In this document: positions 1 to 9,927 of the stretch, one piece after another
Layout of the letters: each line of letters opens with the position of its first letter
How positions within the stretch are numbered: position 1 is the first letter of the stretch
DNA from: Taeniopygia guttata
Taxonomy: Eukaryota > Chordata > Aves > Passeriformes > Estrildidae
Length of the DNA stretch: 64,000 nt
Direction: 5' to 3'
Assembly (NCBI RefSeq): GCF_048771995.1
Contig: NC_133028.1
Location: 1,394,001 to 1,458,000 of the forward strand
The notes under the pieces: generated by a model
What the model saw: only the letters and a program-made list of their open reading frames with translations
What the model was told of the DNA's origin: nothing
Database searches by the model: none
Made by a program: the position numbers and the translations under genes

Positions 1-1173
1 TCCAGAATTCCATTAGTCCGTGACTGCTTGTTTGAATGATTTGGGGTTTGTTTTTTTTTTTTGGTTTTTTTTGGTTTGTTTTTTTTTTTAACATGATCCT
101 GCAAAAAAAAAAAAAACAAAAAACAGGCAAAGAAAATGAAAAATCTGCAACTCAGAAATTCCAGCAGAATCCAAGAGAGCACCAGCTTTTCCAGCCTCAG
201 AGTCGGACACAGGGAAGGGAAGGAGCTGCCGGAACGTCTCCATCCCCTTCTCCGCCCTGGCACCACAAACATGGGAAAACCAGGGAAAATCTATTTGTGC
301 AATGGTCCCAAATCCCAAGCTGGATTCCCACTCATCACAGCCACAGGCATGATTTGGTGGATTAAGAATTCCCAGGAATACCAAGGTTGGAGAGTGAGGA
401 ATATTTGACCCAGGAATTACGGTGAGACATCTGCTCTGTCCTGTTAAATCCCAGTTTAGGAAAGGCTCAGCCTAAAGCTGAGTCTTGGATGAATGGGATC
501 AATCCCAGCCATCCTGGAGGAGCGATCCCTGAATCCCAAATCCTGCTCCACAAGGAAATCAGTCCTTAATGCTGGATTAGATCAAATATGGGATGAGGCT
601 GGGAATGGGTGAGTTTTGGTGGATTTTGGGAAGTTTGGAAGAGCCCAGCAGGACAGCCCAAAACTCCCAGTGGGAATCAGATCCCTGTGGAATAAGGAAG
701 AAGAGATTTGTGGGATCAGGATGAAGCAAACATCCCATTTCAAGGAGAGATCCGCTACGAAAAACTCCATAAATCTGGGCTCTTCCAATCCCAATCCTAA
801 TCCCAATTCCCATTTCCATCCACTCATCCTCTCTTCCTCATCCTGTTGGATGCCACCGGCCAGGAATGGATATCCCAATGTTTTATCCTGTTATTCCAGG
901 TTTGAGCATTCCCAAGGCACTGCTGAGCCCCTTTCCCATTTTCCCAAAACGGAATGACTAATCCCAGCTCTGGAGCTGGGTTTGGGAACAAAATCCCATC
1001 AGACGGAAGTGGCCAAGTGAGGTGAGGACCAGGGAATGATGCTGATGGAATTTGGCGGGATGAAGGAATCCTATGCTCCTCCTACTCTAGCAGAAATGGG
1101 AATTTGCTCAGGATTTTTGAGATTGATGATAGGAGGACTCTCCCAGATTCCCAGGAAATATCTGGTGAGAGCT
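1..1173. other. Non-coding low-complexity DNA with T-rich tract
   Basis: No exon or RNA gene is visible. Positions about 47-90 are a G-interrupted T-rich tract, followed at about 102-118 by an A-run, so the two could pair weakly. Around 785-825 there is a short run of CCAAT/CCCAAT-like words. The rest is the short-word texture (GGAATTCC, TCCCA, GGGATT) seen across the whole window. Short open frames here lack splice signals or family resemblance that I can recognise. Confidence 0.6.
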
Positions 1174-1254
1174 CATCCCATCCCATCCCATCCCATCCCA
1201 TCCCATCCCATCCCATCCCATCCCATCCCATCCCATCCCATCCCATCCCATCCC
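1174..1254. repeat. (CCCAT)n microsatellite
   Basis: About 16 uninterrupted copies of ATCCC/CCCAT. It is the reverse complement of the GGGAT array at 57.5 kb. GGGATGGGAT words also occur inside CR1 3' ends elsewhere in the window (for example 9499-9520), so a CR1 3' end is a plausible seed. The array stays open in several frames and gives meaningless proline/serine/histidine-rich peptides. Confidence 0.97.
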
Positions 1255-2504
1255 AGCAGAATCAAGGAACCATGGAATGTTCCCAGAGGTGTCGCACAGT
1301 CCCTGTCCTTGGAAGTTTTCCAGGTCAGGCTGGATAAATCCCTGAGAAATCTGTTTTCGGAAGCTGGACCAGACACTTCCTGAGATTCCTCCCTGCCCAA
1401 ATTATCCCTGGGAATTCCCAATCCCAGCACAGCTTCCACGGGTAGATATCAACCATCTGGACCTGCTGAATCCCACAAATCCAAGCACCTCTATCCCAAA
1501 AAACTGCACTGCTTGGCTGCTGTTCGCCATTCCTTGCTTTATTCCCTGTGATTTTCCCTCAACATCCAGAAATTTTGGGATAAATTGGATTTCTGACCAT
1601 GCCCCTTCTGCTCCTCCCTCTGGGATTTTCCACAGCTTTGCTGACCCATCCCAGAGAATTTTGGGATGTGAAACTTCTGTTTTCACTCCAGAAAAACCTC
1701 GGATCCAACACCTCCAGGTCCACCACCAGCCATTCCTTCCTTTTTTTTCCATCAAAATCCACCCTCCACCAATGCAGGGGAAATTCACCTCTTCCCGAAA
1801 ATCCCTCATCTCTCTCCCATCCTTCCATAATCCCTAAAACAGCAAAGCATTTGCTCTCTTCCCTTTGGAAAATCCAAAGGGATAAGCCCTTGGAAAAGCT
1901 CCCAATCCAGGTAATCCTGTTGTTCCTCCTCTCCCTACCTGCCCCAGTCCCAGTGTTTTCCTGGATCCCAGACTTTCTGGGATGAGGGAAGGAAGTTCGG
2001 CTCCAAATCCATCCCTATTAAATTCCTCCCCAATCCAAAGTGCCCGGAAAACAAATCCATGGATTTACCTGATTTGGATGTTCTTGGCACGGATAATGGC
2101 CTTGGCCTGGGATTTTCCCACTGAATGGCCTCGTTGTAACACCAGGAATTCTGATTCCTTTTTATTTTTTTGGAGTGTTCACTGGTTTTCCCTCCTGCCA
2201 GACTTCCTGAGTAATGCCGGAGCACGGAGCCAACTCCCGGCTTGTTTGGAGTTCTGGAATCCTCCAGGAAAAGGAGACAGAGGTCCCACGTTTCTCTTGG
2301 AAGAGGGAAAGCTTCCAAAGGCCGTTTTTGGAGGGATCCCATCCCAATCCTCCAGGAATGACCTCATCCTGTTAATGAGGAGTCGGCTTGGGGCTGGATG
2401 GAATAAAGGGCTCCTTCTGCCTCTGGATTTCAGAGCTCTAGGGAGAGTTTTCCGTGTGAGTTCTCCTGGATTCCGGATTTGATCATCCTTTTCTAGGACA
2501 TAAT
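1255..2504. other. Unique low-complexity non-coding stretch
   Basis: No gene, RNA or recognisable transposon. The sequence is rich in TTCC, CCCA and GGATTT words. Open frames on both strands here (for example 1982-2482 and 1935-2342) overlap one another antisense and show no protein family features. Confidence 0.55.
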
Positions 2505-3127
2505 GGAATCACAGAATATCCTGAGCTGGGAAGGATATTCCAGGTTTATCTGTTCTTTTCAGGGGCAGCTCTAAAGGGCAGGACATGGAATTATGGAATA
2601 TCTCGAGCTGGGAGAGATATTCCAGGTTTATCCATCATTTTCAAGGACAGCTCCCTGGTCATGGAATCCCAAAAGATCCTGAGTTGGGAGGGATGTTCCA
2701 GGTTTATCCATAATTTTCAAGGACAGCTCTAAAGGGGAGGTAATGGAATTATGGAATATCTGCAGTTTGGAGGGTATTCCAGATTTATCCATTCTTTTTA
2801 AGTGACAGCTCTCTGATCATGAAATCCTGGAATATCTGAAGTTGGGAAGGATATTCCAGGTTTATCCGTTCTTTTCAAGGACGGCTCTCTAATCACGAAA
2901 TCACGGAATTTCTGGAGTTGGGAAGGAAATTCCAGGTTTATCCATTCTTTTCAAGGATGGCTCTCTAATCACAAAATCACGGAATATCTGGAGTTGGGAA
3001 GGAAATTCCAGGTTTATCCATCCTGCTCAAGGAACAAATCTCTGATCATGGAATCCCAAAATATCCCAAGTTGGGAAGGAAATTCCAGGTTTATCCATCC
3101 TGTTCAAGGGACAAATCTCTGATCATG
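2505..3127 (-). repeat. Minisatellite, 76-82 bp unit, derived from a CR1-like 3' end
   Basis: Eight tandem units begin with a GGAATCACAGAATATC-like word at about 2505, 2587, 2663, 2745, 2821, 2897, 2973 and 3050, and a ninth start lies at 3127. Spacing is 76-82 bp. Each unit then reads (A/G)AGTTGGGAAGG, a TATTCCAGGTTTATCC segment, a TTTTCAAGG segment and a CTCT(A/G)ATCATG end. The opening of the unit resembles the reverse complement of an avian CR1 3' end (AGAATAT followed by GAGTTGGAAGGGA). The array runs directly into a CR1-like segment at 3128-3265. The inference is that a CR1 3' end was tandemly amplified. Confidence 0.85.
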
Positions 3128-3265
3128 GAATCCTGGAATATCCCAAGTTGGGATGGGATGGGATTTGGGACCTCAAATCCCATCCCATTCCACCCAATCC
3201 ATGAGCAGAGACACCTCCCACTATTCCAGGGAGCTCCAGTCCCAATCCAACCCGGCCTTGCAGAG
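3128..3265 (-). mobile_element. CR1 LINE 3' end fragment (minus)
   Basis: Reading on the plus strand it runs from GGAATCCTGGAATATCCC through the reverse complement of the CR1 tail to GAGCAGAGACACCTCCCACTATTCC and CAACCCGGCCTTGCAGAG. This is the avian CR1 3' segment in antisense orientation, 5'-truncated. It forms the distal end of the 2505-3127 minisatellite. Confidence 0.75.
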
Positions 3266-4163
3266 TCCCCACATTCCAATTTGAAGGTTTTATTCCATTT
3301 TCTTCCCTGTTTTTGGATAACGAATCCAAGTGAAAAGGCCTTTCCTTGCCCACACTCCTGCTCTTCCCTCTCCCTTTTTTTTCATGGATCTCTACCAAAA
3401 CCTGAGCTCATCTTGGATTCATTTCCTTTCTGGATACCTCAGCTCCAAACACTCGGCAGAAGAGCAGCACTGACCTTCTCCTGTTGGATTGGGAGCTCCC
3501 CTCCGGCTCGGATCCCAATCCTGTTGGAATTCTGCCCTCTGAGGATGATCCACATGAAAAACGGGACCAAGAGTCAAGTCCTGCTGGATTTGAGGGCCTT
3601 CCAATCTTCCCGGTGCTCTCAAACCCTCCCTGATTCCCTCACTTCCAGCTGGAGCCAGCCAGAGGTAGTTGAGGTTCTCCCAGGTTTCCAGGAGCTGGGA
3701 TGAGTTCCAAGGGATGCAGACAAAACTCGGGATGAACCCTCAACAGTCCTAGAACTCCTGGAAAGTTTTGTCTCCATGAGCACACCACAAAGGGAATCAA
3801 GACAGGGAATCGTTGTTGGATGTCGGAGCTGGAGTCTGGATACCAGAATTGGCAACTCCCGATCAACCGTGGGAAGGTTTTCCAAAAAAGGTGCTGGAAA
3901 ACTTGGCATGGATGGGTTTGGGTGGTCTAATAAGCAGGAGGAGGGTTTTGTTTGGATCCAGCACTCCTGACTGGATCTTGGATCACACCTCTCTCCCATA
4001 GAGAAGGATCCATGGATTAAATTGGAGAAAAAAGAGGGAATCCCGTTGTCCCTTCCCTTTCCAAATCCACCACTCTTGGAAAAAAAAGATAGGAAATAAC
4101 CTCCAAAGTTTGGAGCTTTGGAAATGTTTGGATTCAAATCCTGATATTTTGGTGGAATTCCAA
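3266..4163. other. Unique non-coding stretch
   Basis: No recognised gene or repeat family. Plus-strand frame 3071-3703 and minus-strand frame 3619-4137 are open but mutually antisense, have no domain signature and are composed of the same short words as the rest of the window. Confidence 0.55.
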
Positions 4164-4756
4164 GTGGGGGAAGGGAAGGGAAGGGAAGGGAAGGGAAGGG
4201 AAGGGAAGGGAAGGGAAGGGAAGGGAAGGGAAGGGAAGGGAAGGGAAGGGAAGGGAAGGGAAGGGAAGGGAAGGGAAGGGAAGGGAAGGGAAGGGAAGGG
4301 AAGGGAAGGGAAGGGAAGGGAAGGGAAGGGAAGGGAAGGGAAGGGAAGGGAAGGGAAGGGAAGGGAAGGGAAGGGAAGGGAAGGGAAGGGAAGGGAAGGG
4401 AAGGGAAGGGAAGGGAAGGGAAGGGAAGGGAAGGGAAGGGAAGGGAAGGGAAGGGAAGGGAAGGGAAGGGAAGGGAAGGGAAGGGAAGGGAAGGGAAGGG
4501 AAGGGAAGGGAAGGGAAGGGAAGGGAAGGGAAGGGAAGGGAAGGGAAGGGAAGGGAAGGGAAGGGAAGGGAAGGGAAGGGAAGGGAAGGGAAGGGAAGGG
4601 AAGGGAAGGGAAGGGAAGGGAAGGGAAGGGAAGGGAAGGAAGGGAAGGGAAGGGAAGGGAAGGGAAGGGAAGGGAAGGGAAGGGAAGGGAAGGGAAGGGA
4701 AGGGAAGGGAAGGGAAGGGAAGGGAAGGGAAGGGAAGGGAAGGGAAGGGAAGGGAA
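4164..4756. repeat. (GGGAA)n microsatellite, about 590 bp
   Basis: About 118 copies of GGGAA on the plus strand. The only visible interruption is one lost G near 4639 (GGAAGGAAGGG), which shifts the phase. The plus strand is pure purine with mirror symmetry. Runs of GGG separated by AA satisfy a G-quadruplex pattern, and the homopurine/homopyrimidine mirror repeat could form a triplex. The 3' side abuts a CR1 tail at 4757. It produces spurious GREGK and FPSLP open frames. Confidence 0.98.
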
Positions 4757-4822
4757 GTTGGACTCCATGATTTTTAGGGTCTTTTCCAACCTAACCAATC
4801 CCATAATTCCATGATTCCCTAA
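4757..4822 (+). mobile_element. CR1 LINE 3' tail (plus)
   Basis: Begins TTGGACTCCATGAT and ends with TCTTTTCCAACC and a CCATAATTCCATGATTCCC tail. This is the last 65 bp or so of an avian CR1 in sense orientation. Its upstream part appears replaced by the GGGAA array. Confidence 0.75.
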
Positions 4823-6020
4823 TTTTATGTTCTGTCTGTGGACTTGGATCATCAGATTTCTAGGAATAAGTCAGGGCTTTGCTGGGAAAACATCCTGGGC
4901 TAAAAGCCCTGGAGCTGGGATGTGTTCCCTGAGCAGGTCAAGGTTGAGGAGCTGGAGTTTCATCCCTGGTTTTTAGAAGCAGGGAAAATTATCCTGAGCT
5001 TTATTTAATGGAAAATGCATCTTGGGAGAGACTGTTAAAAACAGGGAAAAGAAAAAGAAAGGAGAACTTAAAATATTAAGAAGAATTTATGGGAAATATG
5101 AAAGGAACAACCCTTGGGATGTCAAATCCGGCTGCTAACGGGGAACACTCCGGCTTTTCCAAGAATATGGATTTCAGAGAAAAATGGATGAATTCCCATG
5201 AAAAGAGGACTCTGGATGCCCTTTGGCCTCATCCCGCCTGGATCCGTGCTTGGCTCAGCCTATGGATCATCATGAGTCACCTCCTTATAGATGCAGGATG
5301 AGGTCCCTGGGGGGAGAAAATTCCTGCCGGGAGCCGGATTTTGGGGATGGTGATGTCGGAGACTGAGTCAGAGCTGCTCTGGGCCCATCTGGTTGTGATT
5401 TTGAGAACGGTAAAGATCAGAAGAATCCCTGACAGGGAAACGCTGGGAGGCTTCCCAGTGGGAATGGGGTCTGGGAGAGGGATTGGGATCCATGTGGGAA
5501 ATGCCAGGATAAAGGAAAAATTCCCTTTTCCCGCCTCCCTCCATCCATTCCCTCCTGAAATGGGTGAAAAATTCCTGGAAGCAGTTCCAACATTGCCATG
5601 TTTCCAACAGAAATTCTGGGCTTCTGGTGCTTCCCTGGATTTTCTCCGTTCAGGGATGAATCTGGAGCCTCCTTAGGGAGATCAGCATTCCCAGCTGGAA
5701 TCCTGGCTAGACAAATCCAGGAATCTTGAATTTGGCTGGGAGAGGAGTTTCAGGATGGAATCTGAATCCCAAATCCTGGCAAAAACCTCAGGCATGGCCA
5801 GAGGAAAAACAAGGATGAGCAAGAGGTGGGAATGCCACATCACATTCCCACTGGGATGACAGGGAAGAGAGTCCCCCAGTCCCACGACATCACCTTCAAA
5901 GATATTCCGGTATCTGGGAATTGCTGTGGATCTGGCTGGAATTTCAGGAAAATTTATCTCTCCTGAAAAAAGAGGCTTTCCCACTTCATCCATAGGTTGC
6001 TGTGAAGGAGGTAAAATGCT
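4823..6020. other. Unique non-coding stretch with two TGAGTCA motifs
   Basis: No gene recognised. Two perfect AP-1-type TGAGTCA words occur at 5273-5279 and 5364-5370. About 8 occurrences of this 7-mer, counting both strands, would be expected by chance in 64 kb, so the pair alone is weak evidence for regulation. Confidence 0.5.
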
Positions 6021-6300
6021 CCAGGATTCTGGAACTCCTCTACTCTGAGAGAGCTGGGAATGTTCCCCTGGAGAAGGGAAAATTCCAGGGAATGCTCAGA
6101 GTCCCTGGAGGGGCTCCAGGAGAGCTGGAGAGGGACTGGGGACAAGGGACAGAGGGACAGGAGCCAGGGAATGGCTCCCACTGGGAAAGGGGAGCTTGGG
6201 CTGGGATCTTGGCAAGGAATTCCTGGCTGGGCTGGAATTCCCAGATTTGCTGTGGCTGCCCCTGGATCCCTGGCAGTGCCCAGGGCCAGGTTGGGCTGGG
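6021..6300 (+). mobile_element. CR1 LINE 3' body (plus), short subtype, begins at the composite junction
   Basis: Starts with CCAGGATTCTGGAACTCC, the hybrid junction seen in the dimeric CR1 copies. It continues through GAGAGCTGGGAATGTTCCCC, GGAGAGGGACTGGGGACAAG, GGCAAGGAATTCCTGGCTGG and GGCTGCCCCTGGATCCCTGG to CAGGGCCAGGTTGGGCTGGG, then stops. The usual tail (GTGTCCCTGCCCATGG to ATTCCATGATTC) is absent, so it is truncated at both ends. It lacks the G-quadruplex insert. Confidence 0.88.
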
Positions 6301-6586
6301 ATTCCCCACTGAGAGATGCCCAAAGGCTGCGGAATCCATGGAAAAAGGGCACGGAGTGGCCGCGGCAGGGAGGAGTCATTCCAGAAGACAACAATTCCCA
6401 GTGTCCCTGACAAAAACCATCAGGATGGCAACAAACCCAATCCATGGGTTTATCTAACAAAATCTTCCTAAAGCCTCTGAATTAGGGTGAGAGCAGCTGG
6501 ATTTCTGTGGGAATTGCAGATGGAATTTTGGAAAACAGGGGACACAGTGGCCTGAGCTGTTAGGATTGGGGGGATTTAATTTAAAG
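6301..6586. other. Unique non-coding spacer
   Basis: Nothing recognised. This stretch separates the CR1 fragment from the purine tract. Confidence 0.5.
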
Positions 6587-6734
6587 TGAAGAAGGAGGAA
6601 AAAGGAGGTGGGGAAAGGGGGGAAATAGAGAAAAATAGGAGAGAACAAAAGGGGGAAAAGGACAAAAAAAAAGGAGGGAAAAAATGTGAAAAAAGAAGAG
6701 GAAAAAAAAAGACAAAAAAGGATAAAAATGGACA
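6587..6734. repeat. Polypurine tract (plus strand A/G-rich)
   Basis: Almost uninterrupted A and G on the plus strand with irregular GGGGAAA, GAGAAAAA and AAAAAAGG words. It gives a Lys/Glu-rich open frame on plus and Phe/Ser/Pro-rich frames on minus. These are composition artefacts. Confidence 0.85.
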
Positions 6735-9039
6735 AATCCTCTATAATGCCCACGGGGAGGCACCTCTGCTCCTTCCCTTGGATCTAGGACACAACCAGGA
6801 ATTCAGGAATTGCTTGGAATTAGGAACAAGACTTAGGTCAGGTCTGTATCTCAATTCCAGGAATTCCAGCTCCTTTTCTAACCCCTTTTCCCTAAAAACA
6901 GGAGTCTCCCAATTCCTGATTCCTTGGAGAAGCAAACCTGCAGCTCCAAGCATGGAAAAAGTCTGGAGTGTCTTGGATTTACCCATTTTGGACAGTTTCT
7001 TTGGAATTTTGGGTGGGTGATTCCATTTTTCACCACTCCCTGAGTTCCACCTCAGCTTTCCCTAGGATGGCTCCTCAGGGAATGTTGGGAATAACTGGAA
7101 TTTGGGAATTTCTATCCCAGAGCTTAATTGTTTCTACCCAGGTGTGACTTCCTGGCTCTGGTTTGATTCCTCCTCTTTTCCAAAGTAATTTTTAGGGAGA
7201 AGCAACACGGGATCCATTGGCAGTGCGGAATAAATTATGGAATTTCACCTTGGAATTGCTGCGAGGCACCAAAATTGCAAATTTTCTCTTTCCAAGGGAA
7301 AACCAAAAGCTCTTGGAGAGGGAAAAATGAGGTTGGGCTCTCCCTCCTCAGGCTTGGATTTAAGGAAAAACCAGAGGGAATTTGGCCTGGAATTCCAACT
7401 AAACGGAGCAATTGTATGGATTTAGGCACCTCGGATGAAAGGGAAACCCTTGGTTTGGATATTCCCAGAAAAAGCACATCCTGGAATCCTCTGTTCCACA
7501 GGAGACATCATTCCAAGATGTCACCAGGAGCTCCCTGGCTCCATCCAGCAGGAAAAGCTCCCGGCTCCGCGTTTTTCCCTTCTCCACCCCGCTGACCTTT
7601 AAGAACAATTCCAAAGCCGAGCTCTTTTCCAAACCCTCTCATCCCAAAAAATCTGAGCCTTCAGCACCAGCCCTGCCGGCATCTGCCAGGGGAGACTTCC
7701 AAGTTTTTTTATGGCTTCATAAAGTGGGGATCAGGGGGGATTTTTCCACAGGAGTTGAGGAGAAAGGAAAGACTTTCTCTGCTTCTTTTTATCCAGTTTT
7801 TTTCTGGAATGTCACTCCTTTCATTTGGGGAAGGAGGATAAAAATAACCCCTGGATTTGGGATTTTTTTTCCTAAAAAACAGAGCGCGATTTGTTGGTGA
7901 ATCCCATAAAAGTTTTGTTCCTCTCTTTCCCTCTCTCGAGCACTTTTCTGCTCTAATTTTATCCAGATGCTTTTCCTACTGAAACCTTCCCTTTGGATTT
8001 TCCCTATTTCCCATCCCCAAATCTACCAGGATATTTTTCCTTGATTTCTCTCCCATTTTTCCAGCTATTCCTGAAGATTTCTGAACTCTTCTCTTCCTGA
8101 AGTCTTCCCCTCCTTGCTTTCCTGGCTTGGAATTTTATCTGGATTGTTGTTCTCTCTTTGGGTAATAATTATAAATTATTAATTCTTTAATATTAATAAT
8201 TAAGTTCTCTAGCCCTAATTAATGGCAAAGCCAAGCTGAGAAAAGTGGAATAAATTGTCTCCACTTCCCATTCCCAATTCCAGCTGGAGGAAAAGGGATC
8301 TATCTGGAATTAAAGCAGGGAAAAGATGTCAACAAATTTAGGGAATAAATCATGGAAGTGCCAGATGTCGTTTCCCAAGATCCAGTGGAAAGGGAAGATT
8401 TGGGAAACACCTTGGCCACTATTCCTGGTCACATCCTATTTCTGAGGGTCACATCTCTGCCTCCGGATGGATCCTGGCTGTTTCCATGGATCTCTGAGCT
8501 CCGTGGGCTCCGAAGGCCGTGTCTGGAATTCTTTGCCATGCTGGGAACAGAAATAATCCCAGAATTAGGAGCAGTTTCACTCCAGTCAAATTCCAAAACC
8601 TGCCCCGCGGGATAAGGAGCTGATTAAAGGCTGGGAAGACACTGGGATTTGGGAATGACAAATTCCTTATCCCTTTCCTTGTGTCCAGGAGAAATCAGCA
8701 CCTGGATCTTGACCAGGAGTAAAAATTCTGGATTTTCCTTAATTTTCTGTGCTGGAGCCTAATCCAAGGATCAGGAACTGGATATCATACCATGACCACC
8801 TGTGTTTTCCTGGGAAATGGGAAAGGAAAGGAGCACTCCAGCATTCCCAACCCTAATTCCAAGGTGCTGCTTCCAGTGCTTTGAGAATTTGAGGATAAGG
8901 TTCAGATCCCTGAGGCTGGATATGGAATTCCATTTGGGATGTGGTGGAATACCCAGATTGCTGCCGGATGGGAGAAAAAAGCCAAGGAAAACGCTTTTCC
9001 TCCTGGAAGGGCCATGGAAGATCAGTGGCAATGAGGATC
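6735..9039. other. Unique non-coding stretch with an AT-rich island
   Basis: No gene or transposon recognised over about 2.3 kb. At 8162-8226 lies an AT-rich island of TAATTAT, TTAATATTAATAATTAAG and CTAATTAATGG words in otherwise mixed sequence. The overlapping small open frames have no family features. Confidence 0.5.
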
Positions 9040-9040
9040 A

Positions 9041-9180
9041 GGATCATGGAAGAGTCCTTAAATCCCACCTGGATCCAACTCCAGGGACACTTCCCACAAT
9101 CCCAGGTGGATCCAAGCCCCAGTGTCCAACCTGGCCTTGGACACTGCCAGGGATGGAGCATCCAGACCTTTTCTGGGAAT
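9041..9180 (-). mobile_element. CR1 LINE 3' end fragment (minus)
   Basis: Reads GGATCATGGAAGAGTCCTTA, then GACACTTCCCACAATCCCAGG, TGTCCAACCTGGCCTTGGAC and CAGGGATGGAGCATCCAGAC, then TTTCTGGGAAT. This is the antisense CR1 tail. The GGGATGG(A/G)GCATCCA segment is closer to the general avian CR1 form than to the CCAGGGGCAGCC form of the abundant local copies, so this is probably an older copy. Confidence 0.8.
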
Positions 9181-9447
9181 GGGAAAACAGCTGCAGATGC
9201 CATTCACTTCCCTGGGAATTCCATTCCAGGGCAGAGTGGCCTTTCCAGGAAAATCCACATTCTCCATGAGGGAAGAACATTCCTTGTTCCTCAGTTCTAC
9301 ACTGGAACAGGATCCGAGGCTGCTCGAAGCTTTTGGGATTTTTGGATGAAGCTCAGTGGGAACCATCCCAGCTTAGGCCCCAGGAACCCTCAGGAATGCA
9401 ACAATCCCTTTTCCATGCAGCAGAAAATTGGGATTGGGGAAGACATG

Positions 9448-9927
9448 GATGGACACTGGAGCAATATGGGAGAGTGGGAGGTGTCCCTGAACATGGATGG
9501 GTTGGGATGGGATGGGATTTAAGATCCCTTCCAAACCAAATCCTTCCAGGATTTTGGAGCTCTTTGTCTCTGGAACCCGGCTGGGAGAGCTGGGAATGTT
9601 CCTCTGGAGAAGGGAAAATCCAGGGAATGCTCAGAGTCCCTGGAGGGGCTCCAGGAGAGCTGGAGAGGGACTGGGGACAAGGGACAGAGGGACAGGAGCC
9701 AGGGAATGGCTCCCACTGGGAAAGGGGAGCTTGGGCTGGGATCTTGGCAAGGAATTCCTGGCTGGGCTGGAATTCCCAGATTTGCTGTGGCTGCCCCTGG
9801 ATCCCTGGCAGTGCCCAAGGCCGGTTGGACACTGGGGTTGGATCCACCTGGGATACTGGGAGGTGTCCCTGCCCAGGGATGGGGTGAGTTTTAAGATCCA
9901 TCCCACCCCATTCCATGATTCTGTGAG
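9448..9927 (+). mobile_element. Composite CR1 dimer (plus): tail unit plus 3' body unit
   Basis: Unit A (9448-9549) holds only a CR1 3' end: GTGGGAGGTGTCCCTGAACA, TTTAAGATCCCTTCC and a CCTTCCAGG tail. At 9546-9557 the tail passes directly into CCAGGATTTTGG and the start of unit B. Unit B has GGCTGGGAGAGCTGGGAATG, the highly conserved body and then its own tail, ending CATTCCATGATTCTGTGAG at 9927. The junction is the same as in ten other copies. Unit B is the short subtype without the G-rich insert. Confidence 0.88.

Noticed and set aside
3983..4852. 289-codon minus frame and the matching 234-codon plus frame
   Set aside because: They are translations of the GGGAA pentanucleotide array (FPSLP and GREGK repeats) with short random ends.
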